DNA of 64,000 nt from Patescibacteria group bacterium. Lineage in GTDB: Bacteria > Patescibacteriota > Microgenomatia > UBA1406 > GWC2-37-13. The DNA is taken from positions 175,390-239,389 of the forward strand of contig JAOAFZ010000002.1 in the NCBI GenBank assembly GCA_026415975.1, given 5' to 3'. The notes under the pieces were generated by a model. The model worked only from the letters and a program-made list of their open reading frames with translations. It did no database searches and was not told where the DNA came from. Positions 33,601-41,456 of this stretch are shown in pieces (position 1 is the stretch's first letter; each line of letters starts with the position of its first letter). The position numbers and the translations under genes are program-made.

Positions 33601-34533
33601 TACTCAAGAACTGCCTTTGATCTCAATCCGCGATCTCAAGGGAGCATCTCACTGGAACAGCAATCAAACGGTACGTTACGTGCAACTGGACAGAACGCTG
33701 GATCTTTCATAGAGTTTCGAAATGGTTATGCCGACCCACGCTATGGTTCGATAGGAGTTTTACGAACAGCAAATATCGAAGGATTTCCGTTTTTTGTTTC
33801 TATGAGGACTATAGATAGATCTATGCCATACACCGGAACGTACTTATGGCAGGATTCCGCGTCTGAGTTTATAGACAATATTTTTGTTTTCCCGCCGGTG
33901 GCGGTAGATAGGCCTGGAACCGTGTATTTACTGGAAAGCAGATCGTTTAACAATACCATGTCCATAAACGACCTTATTGGATTAAAGGTTGTGCCATTTC
34001 CGGTAGATGCAGTAAGCGGGCTACATTTCGTGAAAAACAATCTTGAAGAAGCCAATCCCCCTGGCTTGCCGGAGGCAGTAATAAAGCATTCATATACATT
34101 TTATAGCGTGGTACCTGGGGATAGTGATGTTGGATTTGTTGTGCTTAATCAAAGTTTTGATAAAGGTTGGCGCGCATTTACCGTTGCTGATACACAGGGC
34201 TGGCTGGTAGATACTGCTTTAGGGCGCCTTATTGCACCTTTTGTGCTACAGGGACAAGCAATAGAAGAGCATGTAAAGGTAAATGGATGGGCAAACGGCT
34301 GGAAGTTACCAGGAGCGGCAGACCGCACTGGGCAGGAAGTGATTTTAGTGTTTCTCCCACAGTACATACAGTATATCGGGCTCTTTGTAACAGTTACGAC
34401 TCTACTCGTAATTGGAGTTATGTATATGCGTAGCGCGAAAAGGTATTACACACAATTACCGCAAGAGTTCTTCAAAAAAAAATCTGCCCTAATTTCCCCC
34501 TTGACAAACTATAGGACATATAACTATAAATAA
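30601..34533 (+). CDS. Giant GT-C-like membrane protein (paralogue 1)
   Basis: 1310-aa membrane protein. The N-terminal third has about ten helices; after the first, an extracellular loop carries GWDNLHTEFNYW, an acidic motif at the GT-C catalytic position. The middle has a WGWYRYSW...GSGFLWYGIEQP...FDVWSDE block, then a long extracellular beta-rich region. The C-terminus has QSFDKGWRAF...HVKVNGWANGW, one helix (YIQYIGLFVTVTTLLVIGVMYM) and a short tail. The layout resembles YfhO-like or arabinofuranosyltransferase-like GT-C proteins. Two paralogues follow at 37933 and 41457. Probably transfers or exports surface glycan from a lipid donor. Confidence 0.7.
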   Translation: MKKVVEKVTLYGRLEKYHPFFGLIIQFVFQYPYELIISAILLMLFIANYTVGTFLTGWDNLHTEFNYWLNIKRSLITTWQEYQGLGLLAGMGHGANLVREVFLLILSPFLPMSFVRYFYHFLMMATGTFGMYFLLKKVFLEGRPGWGPFLGALFYLLNFGSVQYFHVPFEPYSTAWGLFPWATLSFFLYLRKPDIRTVGLFAFINLFITPQALVQTVALVYSMVLGIFSIGYFALHRTKKTLFRVLTAMGIVLAVNSFWLLPNIYFAATDIAVTQNAMQNRIVTDRFFEMSKNRGNLLDFALLRQLYYDVEEYEHSKDAIGFLMQTWRDYQGNTAVVVVGILLFITAVTGFFVSKHGRVFLLPVFVLSMTVFLSATPGISLLNDLFREIPVVNQIFRNPFTKFITPTVAVLSIGFAFGSVFIVEQLTRHIKTPQPAYIAPAVTGIFTLLLVIVSYPSFTGNYISPTMRVSIPPEYFQLFDYFREQDKDARIMNLPQHEYWGWYRYSWGAKGSGFLWYGIEQPILDRAFDVWSDELEGYFWEVSAALKSGKVDRFNEVIAKYDIDFIIFDKNLIYSETAIPHTFLLDQKRMLENNPAVRHAVTYGDITVYRTNLSEQSKSFVTPYNYLPKIYSPEQYMHQDPMFAKYGSYIRSVMQDADIVYPFGSLFSFRFQDEIPFRASIKDDEVTVETVAQLTGRYEIKTVDTKDSLLPTSVSAQLVGDNLEVTVQTYPFSLSIGDFNISTEVRNTSLSIPVGTASSFLLAFNEETILPISTAEARMGYATDLYVRPGVNTIRLYDADERTSRKLDISAFEAPRICGLNNPDAVVYGESTDTKLSIIGRNTGICSRYGAATFDIQKDTLLGVSFYYESYTDEKPSYCLFSYNRGTCINNKDALPWQFSSNKTMFTDFSVINEDVDGVFFDLILEATNSSTSRDNKKITYSDVTLSSYELLGSKTLRIEPYKFTQGNNIVNLSGETVVSVRSPVLKAKESITNIYENNTYSRTAFDLNPRSQGSISLEQQSNGTLRATGQNAGSFIEFRNGYADPRYGSIGVLRTANIEGFPFFVSMRTIDRSMPYTGTYLWQDSASEFIDNIFVFPPVAVDRPGTVYLLESRSFNNTMSINDLIGLKVVPFPVDAVSGLHFVKNNLEEANPPGLPEAVIKHSYTFYSVVPGDSDVGFVVLNQSFDKGWRAFTVADTQGWLVDTALGRLIAPFVLQGQAIEEHVKVNGWANGWKLPGAADRTGQEVILVFLPQYIQYIGLFVTVTTLLVIGVMYMRSAKRYYTQLPQEFFKKKSALISPLTNYRTYNYK
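34501..34530 (+). promoter_or_regulatory. Leaderless promoter of GT4 gene
   Basis: TTGACA at 34501-34506 (preceded by a C-run), an 18-nt spacer, TATAAA at 34525-34530, and ATG at 34538. It lies inside the end of the preceding gene, giving an internal transcription start in the locus. Confidence 0.7.
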
Positions 34534-34537
34534 ATAC

Positions 34538-35869
34538 ATGTCAGACAGCATCAAACAACGGTTTAACACTCGCGAAAGCTTTATATCTGTGTGCAACTAT
34601 CCAGATCCGCAGTATGGCATACGGGAGCTAAACGCGGTAGCATGGCATTCAGAGCGTACTCTCAAACCACTTGCTCACGGCAACCGGATGGTAGTGGTTA
34701 TCGCAGAAAAAATCCCTAACCATACCCAATATCTTGAGGGAAAAAATATGCTGATTCTTCGCTCTTGGAAAAAAGGCAGTCCATTTGCTCTTTTCACCAT
34801 CCTAAAGCGTATTCTTGAGTTTTCCAAGATCAAGACGGTGCTATTTCAGTTTGAGTTTAATATGTTTGGAGGTATGACACCACTCGTTTTTGCGCCTCTT
34901 GTACTGGCACTGGTCAAAATGTCAGGGAAACGAATCGTGTTTGAGCTTCATCAGGTTGTTCTGGATATTAAGGAACTTGCAAATCACGTGAACGTAAAAA
35001 ATCCTTTCTTGCAATGGGCATTTAATCTTGGCCTTCACTTGTTCTATTTTTCGGTTGGCCTGTTTGCAGACGAGGTGCTGGTTCTGGAAGAGGATCTTAA
35101 AAAGCGACTCCACAACCTCGTATACGAAGACAAGATTGTCTTTGTACCAATTGCGATAGAAACGAAACGCAATCTTCCCCAACAGCAAGCGAAACAAAAG
35201 TTAGGGATATCTCCGGATGATTTCTGTATCTTGGTGTTTGGTTTTATAAACTGGTACAAAGGGAGCGACTGGATAGTGAAGGCAATCCGGGGATCCCACC
35301 AAAAGCATGTGCGACTACTTATGGCTGGTGGTGAAAGCCCTACCCTCAAAGACAAATCCTACTACCAACGTTTCTATAAAAAGATCGAGGCCGCCGCTCG
35401 AGCGAGCAATAAAGTTATTTTGACCGGATTTGTGCCTGATGATTCGATAAAATTGTACTTTAGTGCCGCCGATCTGGTAGTTCTTCCCTATCGGGTCTTT
35501 ATGTCGGCCTCTGGACCATTTTCGCTGGCACTTTCGTATCGAAAACCGGTGCTCCTGTCCAATCGGCTTTACGATTACACCCATAGTCAGGATTTCTCCG
35601 ACTCAATGGAGTACGCAGGCCTTACAAAAACAGACCTGTTCTTTCCGTTTCACGCTGGCAAGTTCGACGAGATTATCAAACACATCCGCAAACAGGAAGA
35701 CTACAAGGCCCAACTAACTACCTTTTCCCGCAAGCTGGCTGGAAAAAGGAGCACCGAGGCCATGGTGGAACGGCTCAAGGAAATTCTTGTGCCAACCTAC
35801 GTGATTAAGGGTCATGTGAGCTTTAGACATGGAGGAGACAGACGGCTGTACGCACTAAAAAACATCTAG
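34538..35869 (+). CDS. GT4-family glycosyltransferase
   Basis: 443-aa paralogue of the gene at 29375. Donor-domain features: DFCILVFGFINWYKGSDWIVKAI, LLMAGGESPTLKDKSYYQ, KVILTGFVPDDSIKLYFSAADLVVLPYRVFMSASGPFSLALSYRKPVLLSN. The acceptor half contains VLFQFEFNMFGGMTPLVFAPLVLAL and IVFELHQVVLDI. It has its own promoter in the 3' end of the preceding gene. The recurring order GT4 then giant GT-C protein, twice in this locus, suggests paired function. Confidence 0.85.
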   Translation: MSDSIKQRFNTRESFISVCNYPDPQYGIRELNAVAWHSERTLKPLAHGNRMVVVIAEKIPNHTQYLEGKNMLILRSWKKGSPFALFTILKRILEFSKIKTVLFQFEFNMFGGMTPLVFAPLVLALVKMSGKRIVFELHQVVLDIKELANHVNVKNPFLQWAFNLGLHLFYFSVGLFADEVLVLEEDLKKRLHNLVYEDKIVFVPIAIETKRNLPQQQAKQKLGISPDDFCILVFGFINWYKGSDWIVKAIRGSHQKHVRLLMAGGESPTLKDKSYYQRFYKKIEAAARASNKVILTGFVPDDSIKLYFSAADLVVLPYRVFMSASGPFSLALSYRKPVLLSNRLYDYTHSQDFSDSMEYAGLTKTDLFFPFHAGKFDEIIKHIRKQEDYKAQLTTFSRKLAGKRSTEAMVERLKEILVPTYVIKGHVSFRHGGDRRLYALKNI

Positions 35870-35883
35870 TCAGGCAGGCGCTC

Positions 35884-35913
35884 TTGACAAATGACGTACC
35901 AATGCTCTAGAGT
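35884..35913 (+). promoter_or_regulatory. Promoter of small membrane-protein gene
   Basis: TTGACA at 35884-35889, an 18-nt spacer and TAGAGT at 35908-35913. The first ATG downstream, 5 nt after the -10 box, is at 35919. Confidence 0.6.
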
Positions 35914-35918
35914 TAATC

Positions 35919-35948
35919 ATGTTAACAGTTTTGGCTTTAGACCTGTGA
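35919..35948 (+). CDS. Possible leader peptide (9 codons)
   Basis: Leaderless-type mini reading frame coding MLTVLALDL, whose TGA stop (35946-35948) overlaps the GTG start (35945) of the next gene. The placement 5 nt after a -10 box matches other leaderless starts in this window, so ribosomes entering here would end exactly on the next start codon. Confidence 0.4.
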   Translation: MLTVLALDL

Positions 35949-36220
35949 ATAGTACTCCTCAAAATACCAGTGTTGTTTCCGCGATTATCATTGCCGTGGG
36001 CATTGTTGGCGCGGCCTTCCTTATTTCTTCACCGCTAGGCGCAGTCGGAAATAACTTAAAAAAACTAAACGCACTCGTTGAAAAAGCTGTGCGGAATGAA
36101 GCTCTGGATGGATGCTACCAAGCCGCCCGTGTGTCAAGCGTTAGTACCGAATCTGCGTCGATTGTGATCCCAGAGTCCTCGTGGCTGGAGATCTGTCTCA
36201 AGGAAAAGGGATACAGATAA
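35945..36220 (+). CDS. Small membrane protein of unknown function
   Basis: 91-aa protein if started at GTG 35945. One N-terminal helix (VVSAIIIAVGIVGAAFLIS) precedes a short periplasmic part with two Cys (LDGCYQAARVSS ... SSWLEICLKEKGYR). The longer in-frame start at ATG 35891 lies between the -35 and -10 of the promoter and cannot be on that mRNA. Size and plan suggest a pilin-like or accessory component of the surface-glycan locus; no family recognised. Confidence 0.5.
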   Translation: MNSTPQNTSVVSAIIIAVGIVGAAFLISSPLGAVGNNLKKLNALVEKAVRNEALDGCYQAARVSSVSTESASIVIPESSWLEICLKEKGYR

Positions 36221-36244
36221 CTGTACGCGGCTAAACTTAACACC

Positions 36245-37798
36245 ATGCACCCTGCGAGTCAGAATCAGGCCAACCAACTGCAAGGGGCAAGATTCTCTCT
36301 GGAGCTTGCCGCTCTTGTTGCTGGCCTACTTCTCGTTGCCATTCCGACGGCACAATTGCTGCTTTTTAAAGATGATCATGTGCATATCTTTCCAGCACTG
36401 CTTAAAGACTACGCGAGCCACTTTTCCCAGTTTACCTATGATTATGGCCTTACTCGTCCGCTTGGTCTTCTCTACTTTTATGCTATTTACACGCTCTCCC
36501 TTGCTTCACTTCCAGTGGCACATCTTGTGCAGTATGCGCTACATGCCACAGCCGCAATCATTTTATTTCTTATTTTCAGCAAACATCTTGAGAAATTGAC
36601 TGCTGCTCTTATTGCTCTTCTTGTTGTAGTATTACCGTTTTTTAGTGAGCAGTATGGCTGGTTTGCCGCAGGAAATGCCTCTTTAGCTCTGCTTATTCTT
36701 ATATGCCAGATTGTAGTATTGGATTCAAAAAAACTCGGTATTCCTGCAAAAATGGTGGCATTGGTAGCGTTGCAGTTTGCTGGCGTTTTGTTGTACGAAA
36801 TCTTGTTCTTTACCTTCATTCCACTCGTGTTCGCACTCCTCATCTCCACCAAACCGACCATAAAGGGTTCAAAGATTTTCTCTGCAATACTGCTTTTTAT
36901 TCCGTCACTCACCTATTACATCTTGCGCACCGTTATTTTTCCCTCTCATAGTGGGCTTGCCAGGGAAATGCCAATAAATGCTAACATTATTGCGACGGCA
37001 CTTTCCAATCTGGCAACCATGGCTAACAACTTGTTTTTTTTATTTTTTGCCCGAGGTTCGATAGAGTTTTTTTGGGCGTACAATTTATCTAACGGTGTCT
37101 TGCTTATTATCTCGAATGGCCTCCTTTTACTTACTGCCTTGGCTGTCGCTGGTCTTTCCGTTTTAGCAATGTACAAATCCCATCTCGATTATCAACCGGC
37201 GTCAAAAGTGCATCAATCTGAAAGCGTCGTGCTTAACCCGGTATTTTGGATATTTTTATCCGTGACCTCAATTCTCCCTGCGCTACTGCTTATCAATCCC
37301 GCGTTGCCCTTTCGGGTAATTGCCTTACCTCTTTATGCGGCTATAATTGCTGTTGTGATTATGGTGTACAAATACTCCCGGTCGGTAGCACTGGGAATTG
37401 TTGCTTTTCTTGTGGTGTTTTTCACACCAGTTTCCATAAGCATTTTAGATCAGATGCGGCTTGTCGCTTTAGACGATGAGCGACACTTTATCCAAATTGT
37501 CGAGGGTGTCAACAAAATCATTGACGAAGACGAGCTTGTGGCAGTACAGCTTGTAAACATGCCCAGTAGCACTCGGACTAATTTTACCTATGGGGAATAC
37601 CTAAGCGCTTGTGCGTCTTCGTACTGGTGCCTGCAAGCTGGAGTTAATCGGCGCAGTGGCTCTATTGGGCGCGTGTATGTTGGCAAGATTGATCAGGAGC
37701 CAGAGTTAAGAGTCATACCCTTTAAATATGACCCTCAAACGCGGAGTTTGGTGCTCAGTAGCAACACCGGCAAGGAAGGTGACAATAGTGTTCATTGA
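36245..37798 (+). CDS. Polytopic membrane protein, GT-C-like
   Basis: 517 aa with about twelve hydrophobic segments. After the first helix an acidic pair appears in LLLFKDDHVHIF, the position of the catalytic acid in GT-C transferases, and the first loop contains YDYGLTRPLGLLYFYAIYTL. The C-terminal 110 residues are soluble (LDDERHFIQIVEGVNKIIDEDELVAVQLVN). TAAACT ends 7 nt before the ATG. I infer a membrane glycosyltransferase or polymer-handling protein; a flippase/ligase is possible. Confidence 0.6.
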   Translation: MHPASQNQANQLQGARFSLELAALVAGLLLVAIPTAQLLLFKDDHVHIFPALLKDYASHFSQFTYDYGLTRPLGLLYFYAIYTLSLASLPVAHLVQYALHATAAIILFLIFSKHLEKLTAALIALLVVVLPFFSEQYGWFAAGNASLALLILICQIVVLDSKKLGIPAKMVALVALQFAGVLLYEILFFTFIPLVFALLISTKPTIKGSKIFSAILLFIPSLTYYILRTVIFPSHSGLAREMPINANIIATALSNLATMANNLFFLFFARGSIEFFWAYNLSNGVLLIISNGLLLLTALAVAGLSVLAMYKSHLDYQPASKVHQSESVVLNPVFWIFLSVTSILPALLLINPALPFRVIALPLYAAIIAVVIMVYKYSRSVALGIVAFLVVFFTPVSISILDQMRLVALDDERHFIQIVEGVNKIIDEDELVAVQLVNMPSSTRTNFTYGEYLSACASSYWCLQAGVNRRSGSIGRVYVGKIDQEPELRVIPFKYDPQTRSLVLSSNTGKEGDNSVH

Positions 37799-37932
37799 TG
37801 CAAAAGATATAAATGGCAGTAAGCCCAGTAGCTTAGGAAAGCCAGCTTACAGAAGAACTGGATGCCAGCAGAAAAAATAATTCTGCCCAAGCAGTAAATA
37901 CCTCTCTAGCTACAAACACGTATAATAGCACT

Positions 37933-40900
37933 ATGCGATTTCCTACGAGGTTTCTTACTGCCCACATTCGTCCACACTTTCATAGTATCGCTCTTTTTCT
38001 CCTCGTATTCCTCCTTTTTGTTACCAACTACAAATCTGACACGTATCTGAGTGGCTGGGACAACCTCCAAACTGAGCTCTATCCGTGGCTTGCGGTAAAA
38101 CGGGCATTTTTTGCTTCCTGGCAGGAATATCAAAGTTTTGGTTTGGCATCAGGGTTAGCGCATGCTTCAGACATTCTGAGAGCCCTGATAATGTGGGTGT
38201 TATCATTTGTGCTCCCAGAACAGCTTCTTCGCTATCTATTTCATTTTGGCATGGTGTTTTTGGCGGCATTGGGAATGTTCAAACTGCTGGAGATGAAGAC
38301 GCCCCGTACTTATGCCTTTACTGGTTCGGTTTTTTATATTCTCAACATAGGTACCATACAGTACATGGCTTTGCCACTAGAGTCGTTTTCTGCGTTTCTG
38401 GCAGCGCTTCCATGGCTACTCTACACGTATATACGCCTCATAGACATCCATACTCTACCTTTTACGAGGCGTGTGTTTCAGTTTTTTCTCGCAAACATCT
38501 TGGCAACTCCTGCTTTTTATATCCAAACCACGTTTCTGGTATATGGTGCCACATTAGTTCTGGTAACAATTGGTGTGCTACTGGTAAATAGCCCATTCAT
38601 ACGAAACTGGCTGAAAATCGGAGCTGTTGGTAGTCTTGCGGCAATTTTAGTACTCGTTAGCAATCTCTTTTGGCTTGCTCCGCAAATCTACTTTCTTGCT
38701 ACAGACGGGAATGTTGTCAAGGAAGCAAAGTCTAACTCCTTAAGTACTGACGACTTGTTCTATCTCAACCAGGAAAAAGGGACCGTGCGTGATTTTGCGC
38801 TACTTGAAGGCTTTTACTTTGATTTGAATTCACCGACTCGTGGACCATTGTTTCAAGAATTCAAAATGTATTTTACTGCGTCACCAGTCGCGGTGCTCAG
38901 AATTGTAATAGTGGGAATTTGTGTCGTTGGCATCCCCTTCTTCCGGCGTTACCACCCTGCTATGATAGGTATCCTGCTTATGTGTGCTATAGCTCTCCTC
39001 TCTATTACACCACCGTTTTCCAACATGAATGAACTTATTAGACGTAACGAAACCTTAAATCAAATCTTTCGAGCCCCATTTACAAAATTTGTTGTGCCAT
39101 ATGTATTAGTAGCCTCTTATTTTTTTACACATGGTCTTCTGCTTATTAGCACACTGGCACGAAGATTTGGTAAGCATCACAAACTATTATTACGCTTCGT
39201 AGGGATACATCCAGGCCAGCCACAGCTTCCGACCCACAGGCACGATGCACTCAACACACGCAGACATAATTTTTACCCGACCAAGATTTTGCCCGCAACG
39301 ATGGAGCGCACTCCTGCTATTTTTGGCTTGATTGCTGTCCTAATCATATCGTTTCCAGCGTTTCTCGGAAATTACATAAATAAAGAGATGCGAGTCAGGA
39401 TTCCCGATGAATACAAAGCTGTAATGGCATATCTGAAAGATCAGGATCCGAGTTTACGGATTGGTTTGTTGCCAGAGTATACCCATTGGGGGTGGTATCT
39501 TCACCGTTGGGGCTATAACGGTTCTGGATTTTTGTGGTACGGTATAGAGCAACCGATCGTTTCACGCACGTTTGACGTATGGTCGGACAAGAGTGAAAGT
39601 TATTACTGGGAGATTAAGGCAGCAATAGACGCCGAAGATCCAGAGCACTTCGCGCGGATTTTGGAAAAGTACAGTATCTCTTTTTTGCTTTTAGATAAAA
39701 CTCTTATTCCGGTTTCTTCTTCAATAAAAGGGCTTCAGTACGATCGCATAGAGATACTTTTGAAAAGAGTGCCAGAGATAGAGCAGGTTATAGCCGGGGA
39801 GCAGTTACAATTATATCGCTTTAACGCTCGAGTTCGTCCCAACACTTTTGTAACGCTATACGAGGGGATTCTGCCAAACATCGGCCCGCCCATAAAAATT
39901 ACTAACTACGATCCGGCCTACCATTTATATGGAACTTACAAAACTGATCCTGAAAACTTGTACTATGCCTACTTCCCCTACGCTGACTTTACCACTCAGA
40001 CGACTATCCCAAACTCACGTTGGAAGATCACAAAAAAGCAAAATCAAATAGAAATAGCCTCCTCCCTACCTCGCACAGTTGCCAAAAACCCCATACTGTA
40101 CAAGGTAGTAGGCGAAGACTCCTTTAACACGCTCCTTTTTGACGATACAAGACCAGCAACCATCTCGGGCAAAATTCGAAATGAACTAGTAACAACCCCA
40201 CCCGAATATCCCTCCCCAGCACCGCTAAACGCACCGTACTTTAATCTCATATTCCCAGCCAAGACCTTAGTACACAATGCGCTAACAAAAGCAGAAGTGG
40301 TACCCTGTGGGCCAAGCGTCGACGCAACATGGGTAACCAGAGCAAGAAATGGGCTCAGCGTACGCTCTGCGAGAGGAGGATCTGGATGCGTTCAGATTGT
40401 ATTAGACAATCTAGAGCAGCGCAACGGATACCTTGTGCACATTAAAAGTCTAAATCAAACCGGAAGACCGTTTTACTTTTATGCATTGGACCGCACTAAA
40501 TCGCAAGGCTATATAGAAGATCGTCTCAAAAATAGCAGTTCGTACTATGTCTTTCCACCACTTTACCGATACGGCGTGGGTTATAACCTCACTTTCCAGA
40601 ACACTTCGTATAGCCACGCCGATGCAGTAAACACATTGGAAAAGGTTACCGTCTACTACCTTCCATATACCCAAATAGCTAATACCCGCTTTGTTCTTGG
40701 AGGATCTGAACCAAAAAAAACAGAGCTTGCGACAATACCAGTTGCCGTTGAGAAACCAAACTACTATACGTTTATTATACAAACGGAGCAACAGAAAGGC
40801 CAAGATACTCAGCAGAATTATACTTTAGTACTGCATCAACAGTTTCAGAAAGGCTGGAAGGCATATGCTGTTGAAAATTACCAAAAGCTAAATAGTTTCG

Positions 40901-41154
40901 GACGATTCTTGGCTACCATATTCCCGTGGACACATGGCAAGGAAATAACAAGTCATATCTTGGTAAATAACTGGGCAAACGGGTGGGAAGTTCAAAATAG
41001 CAATAAACAGAACTTGCAAAATACAACTATTATCATCTCGTTTGTGCCCCAGCACTTACAGTACGCAGGGTATGGAGCGCTTATTGGGACGGTAGTTGTT
41101 TTTTTAGTTGGGAATGTTATTTTTTCATGCAAAAACGGCTATTTGGGTAAGTAA
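37933..41154 (+). CDS. Giant GT-C-like membrane protein (paralogue 2)
   Basis: 1073 aa, same plan as the protein at 30601: LSGWDNLQTELYPWLAVKRA after helix 1, SWQEYQSFGLASGLAHASD, a multi-helix membrane part, HWGWYLHRWGYNGSGFLWYG followed by IEQPIVSRTFDVWSD, a beta-rich extracellular part, and the C-terminal FQKGWKAY...HILVNNWANGWEVQ with a last helix. It is shorter than paralogue 1, mainly in the extracellular part. A perfect TATAAT (37921-37926) ends 6 nt before the ATG. It may add a different sugar or act on a different lipid-linked donor in the same envelope polymer. Confidence 0.7.
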   Translation: MRFPTRFLTAHIRPHFHSIALFLLVFLLFVTNYKSDTYLSGWDNLQTELYPWLAVKRAFFASWQEYQSFGLASGLAHASDILRALIMWVLSFVLPEQLLRYLFHFGMVFLAALGMFKLLEMKTPRTYAFTGSVFYILNIGTIQYMALPLESFSAFLAALPWLLYTYIRLIDIHTLPFTRRVFQFFLANILATPAFYIQTTFLVYGATLVLVTIGVLLVNSPFIRNWLKIGAVGSLAAILVLVSNLFWLAPQIYFLATDGNVVKEAKSNSLSTDDLFYLNQEKGTVRDFALLEGFYFDLNSPTRGPLFQEFKMYFTASPVAVLRIVIVGICVVGIPFFRRYHPAMIGILLMCAIALLSITPPFSNMNELIRRNETLNQIFRAPFTKFVVPYVLVASYFFTHGLLLISTLARRFGKHHKLLLRFVGIHPGQPQLPTHRHDALNTRRHNFYPTKILPATMERTPAIFGLIAVLIISFPAFLGNYINKEMRVRIPDEYKAVMAYLKDQDPSLRIGLLPEYTHWGWYLHRWGYNGSGFLWYGIEQPIVSRTFDVWSDKSESYYWEIKAAIDAEDPEHFARILEKYSISFLLLDKTLIPVSSSIKGLQYDRIEILLKRVPEIEQVIAGEQLQLYRFNARVRPNTFVTLYEGILPNIGPPIKITNYDPAYHLYGTYKTDPENLYYAYFPYADFTTQTTIPNSRWKITKKQNQIEIASSLPRTVAKNPILYKVVGEDSFNTLLFDDTRPATISGKIRNELVTTPPEYPSPAPLNAPYFNLIFPAKTLVHNALTKAEVVPCGPSVDATWVTRARNGLSVRSARGGSGCVQIVLDNLEQRNGYLVHIKSLNQTGRPFYFYALDRTKSQGYIEDRLKNSSSYYVFPPLYRYGVGYNLTFQNTSYSHADAVNTLEKVTVYYLPYTQIANTRFVLGGSEPKKTELATIPVAVEKPNYYTFIIQTEQQKGQDTQQNYTLVLHQQFQKGWKAYAVENYQKLNSFGRFLATIFPWTHGKEITSHILVNNWANGWEVQNSNKQNLQNTTIIISFVPQHLQYAGYGALIGTVVVFLVGNVIFSCKNGYLGK

Positions 41155-41270
41155 CAGTAGAAAAGCAAACCGTAGAGACCTCTTCACCCTCCATAGCGCA
41201 ATATTAAGTTGAATTAATGATCTATATTCCCGGACGGTAGTGGTGAATCCGGATTTTCGTACACTACCCC

Positions 41271-41299
41271 TTGACAACTATAATTCTATAGGATATATT
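41271..41299 (+). promoter_or_regulatory. Promoter of the small RNA
   Basis: TTGACA at 41271-41276, a 17-nt spacer and TATATT at 41294-41299. A 7-bp inverted repeat ends 2 nt before the -35 and could be an operator. Confidence 0.7.
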
Positions 41300-41305
41300 A
41301 TGTCC

Positions 41306-41391
41306 AGAACTACCGCACAAGGGGACGCGGAATTACTAGCTATTCCAATGCGAATGGGAATAAAAAAGCTCCACCTCGGGTGGAGTTTTTT
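41306..41391 (+). ncRNA. Candidate switch-like small RNA
   Basis: About 86-nt predicted transcript. GGAAT at 41329-41333 can pair with ATTCC at 41342-41346, or the same ATTCC can pair with GGAAT at 41357-41361; the two stems exclude each other. A strong terminator follows. A reading frame opens at ATG 41300 but that is upstream of the predicted start and has no protein-like content. It is either an independent sRNA or an attenuator for the gene at 41457. Confidence 0.5.
41368..41391 (+). terminator. Intrinsic terminator
   Basis: CTCCACC (41369-41375) pairs with GGTGGAG (41379-41385), preceded by an A-run and followed by six T. Textbook rho-independent form. Confidence 0.88.
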
Positions 41392-41456
41392 GTGGGAAAT
41401 TTCTTCCTCTCTTGCCCACCACCTCCTCCCCTGCCCTGCTTCCTTTATAATGAACT

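Larger units (their letters stand above)
41155..41456. other. Intergenic region with promoter, small RNA and terminator
   Basis: 302-nt gap between two giant membrane-protein genes. It contains an inverted repeat GGTAGTG/CACTACC (41236-41242 and 41262-41268) touching the -35 of a promoter, a short structured transcript ending at a strong terminator at 41391, and a TATAAT 5 nt before the next ATG. Confidence 0.55.
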
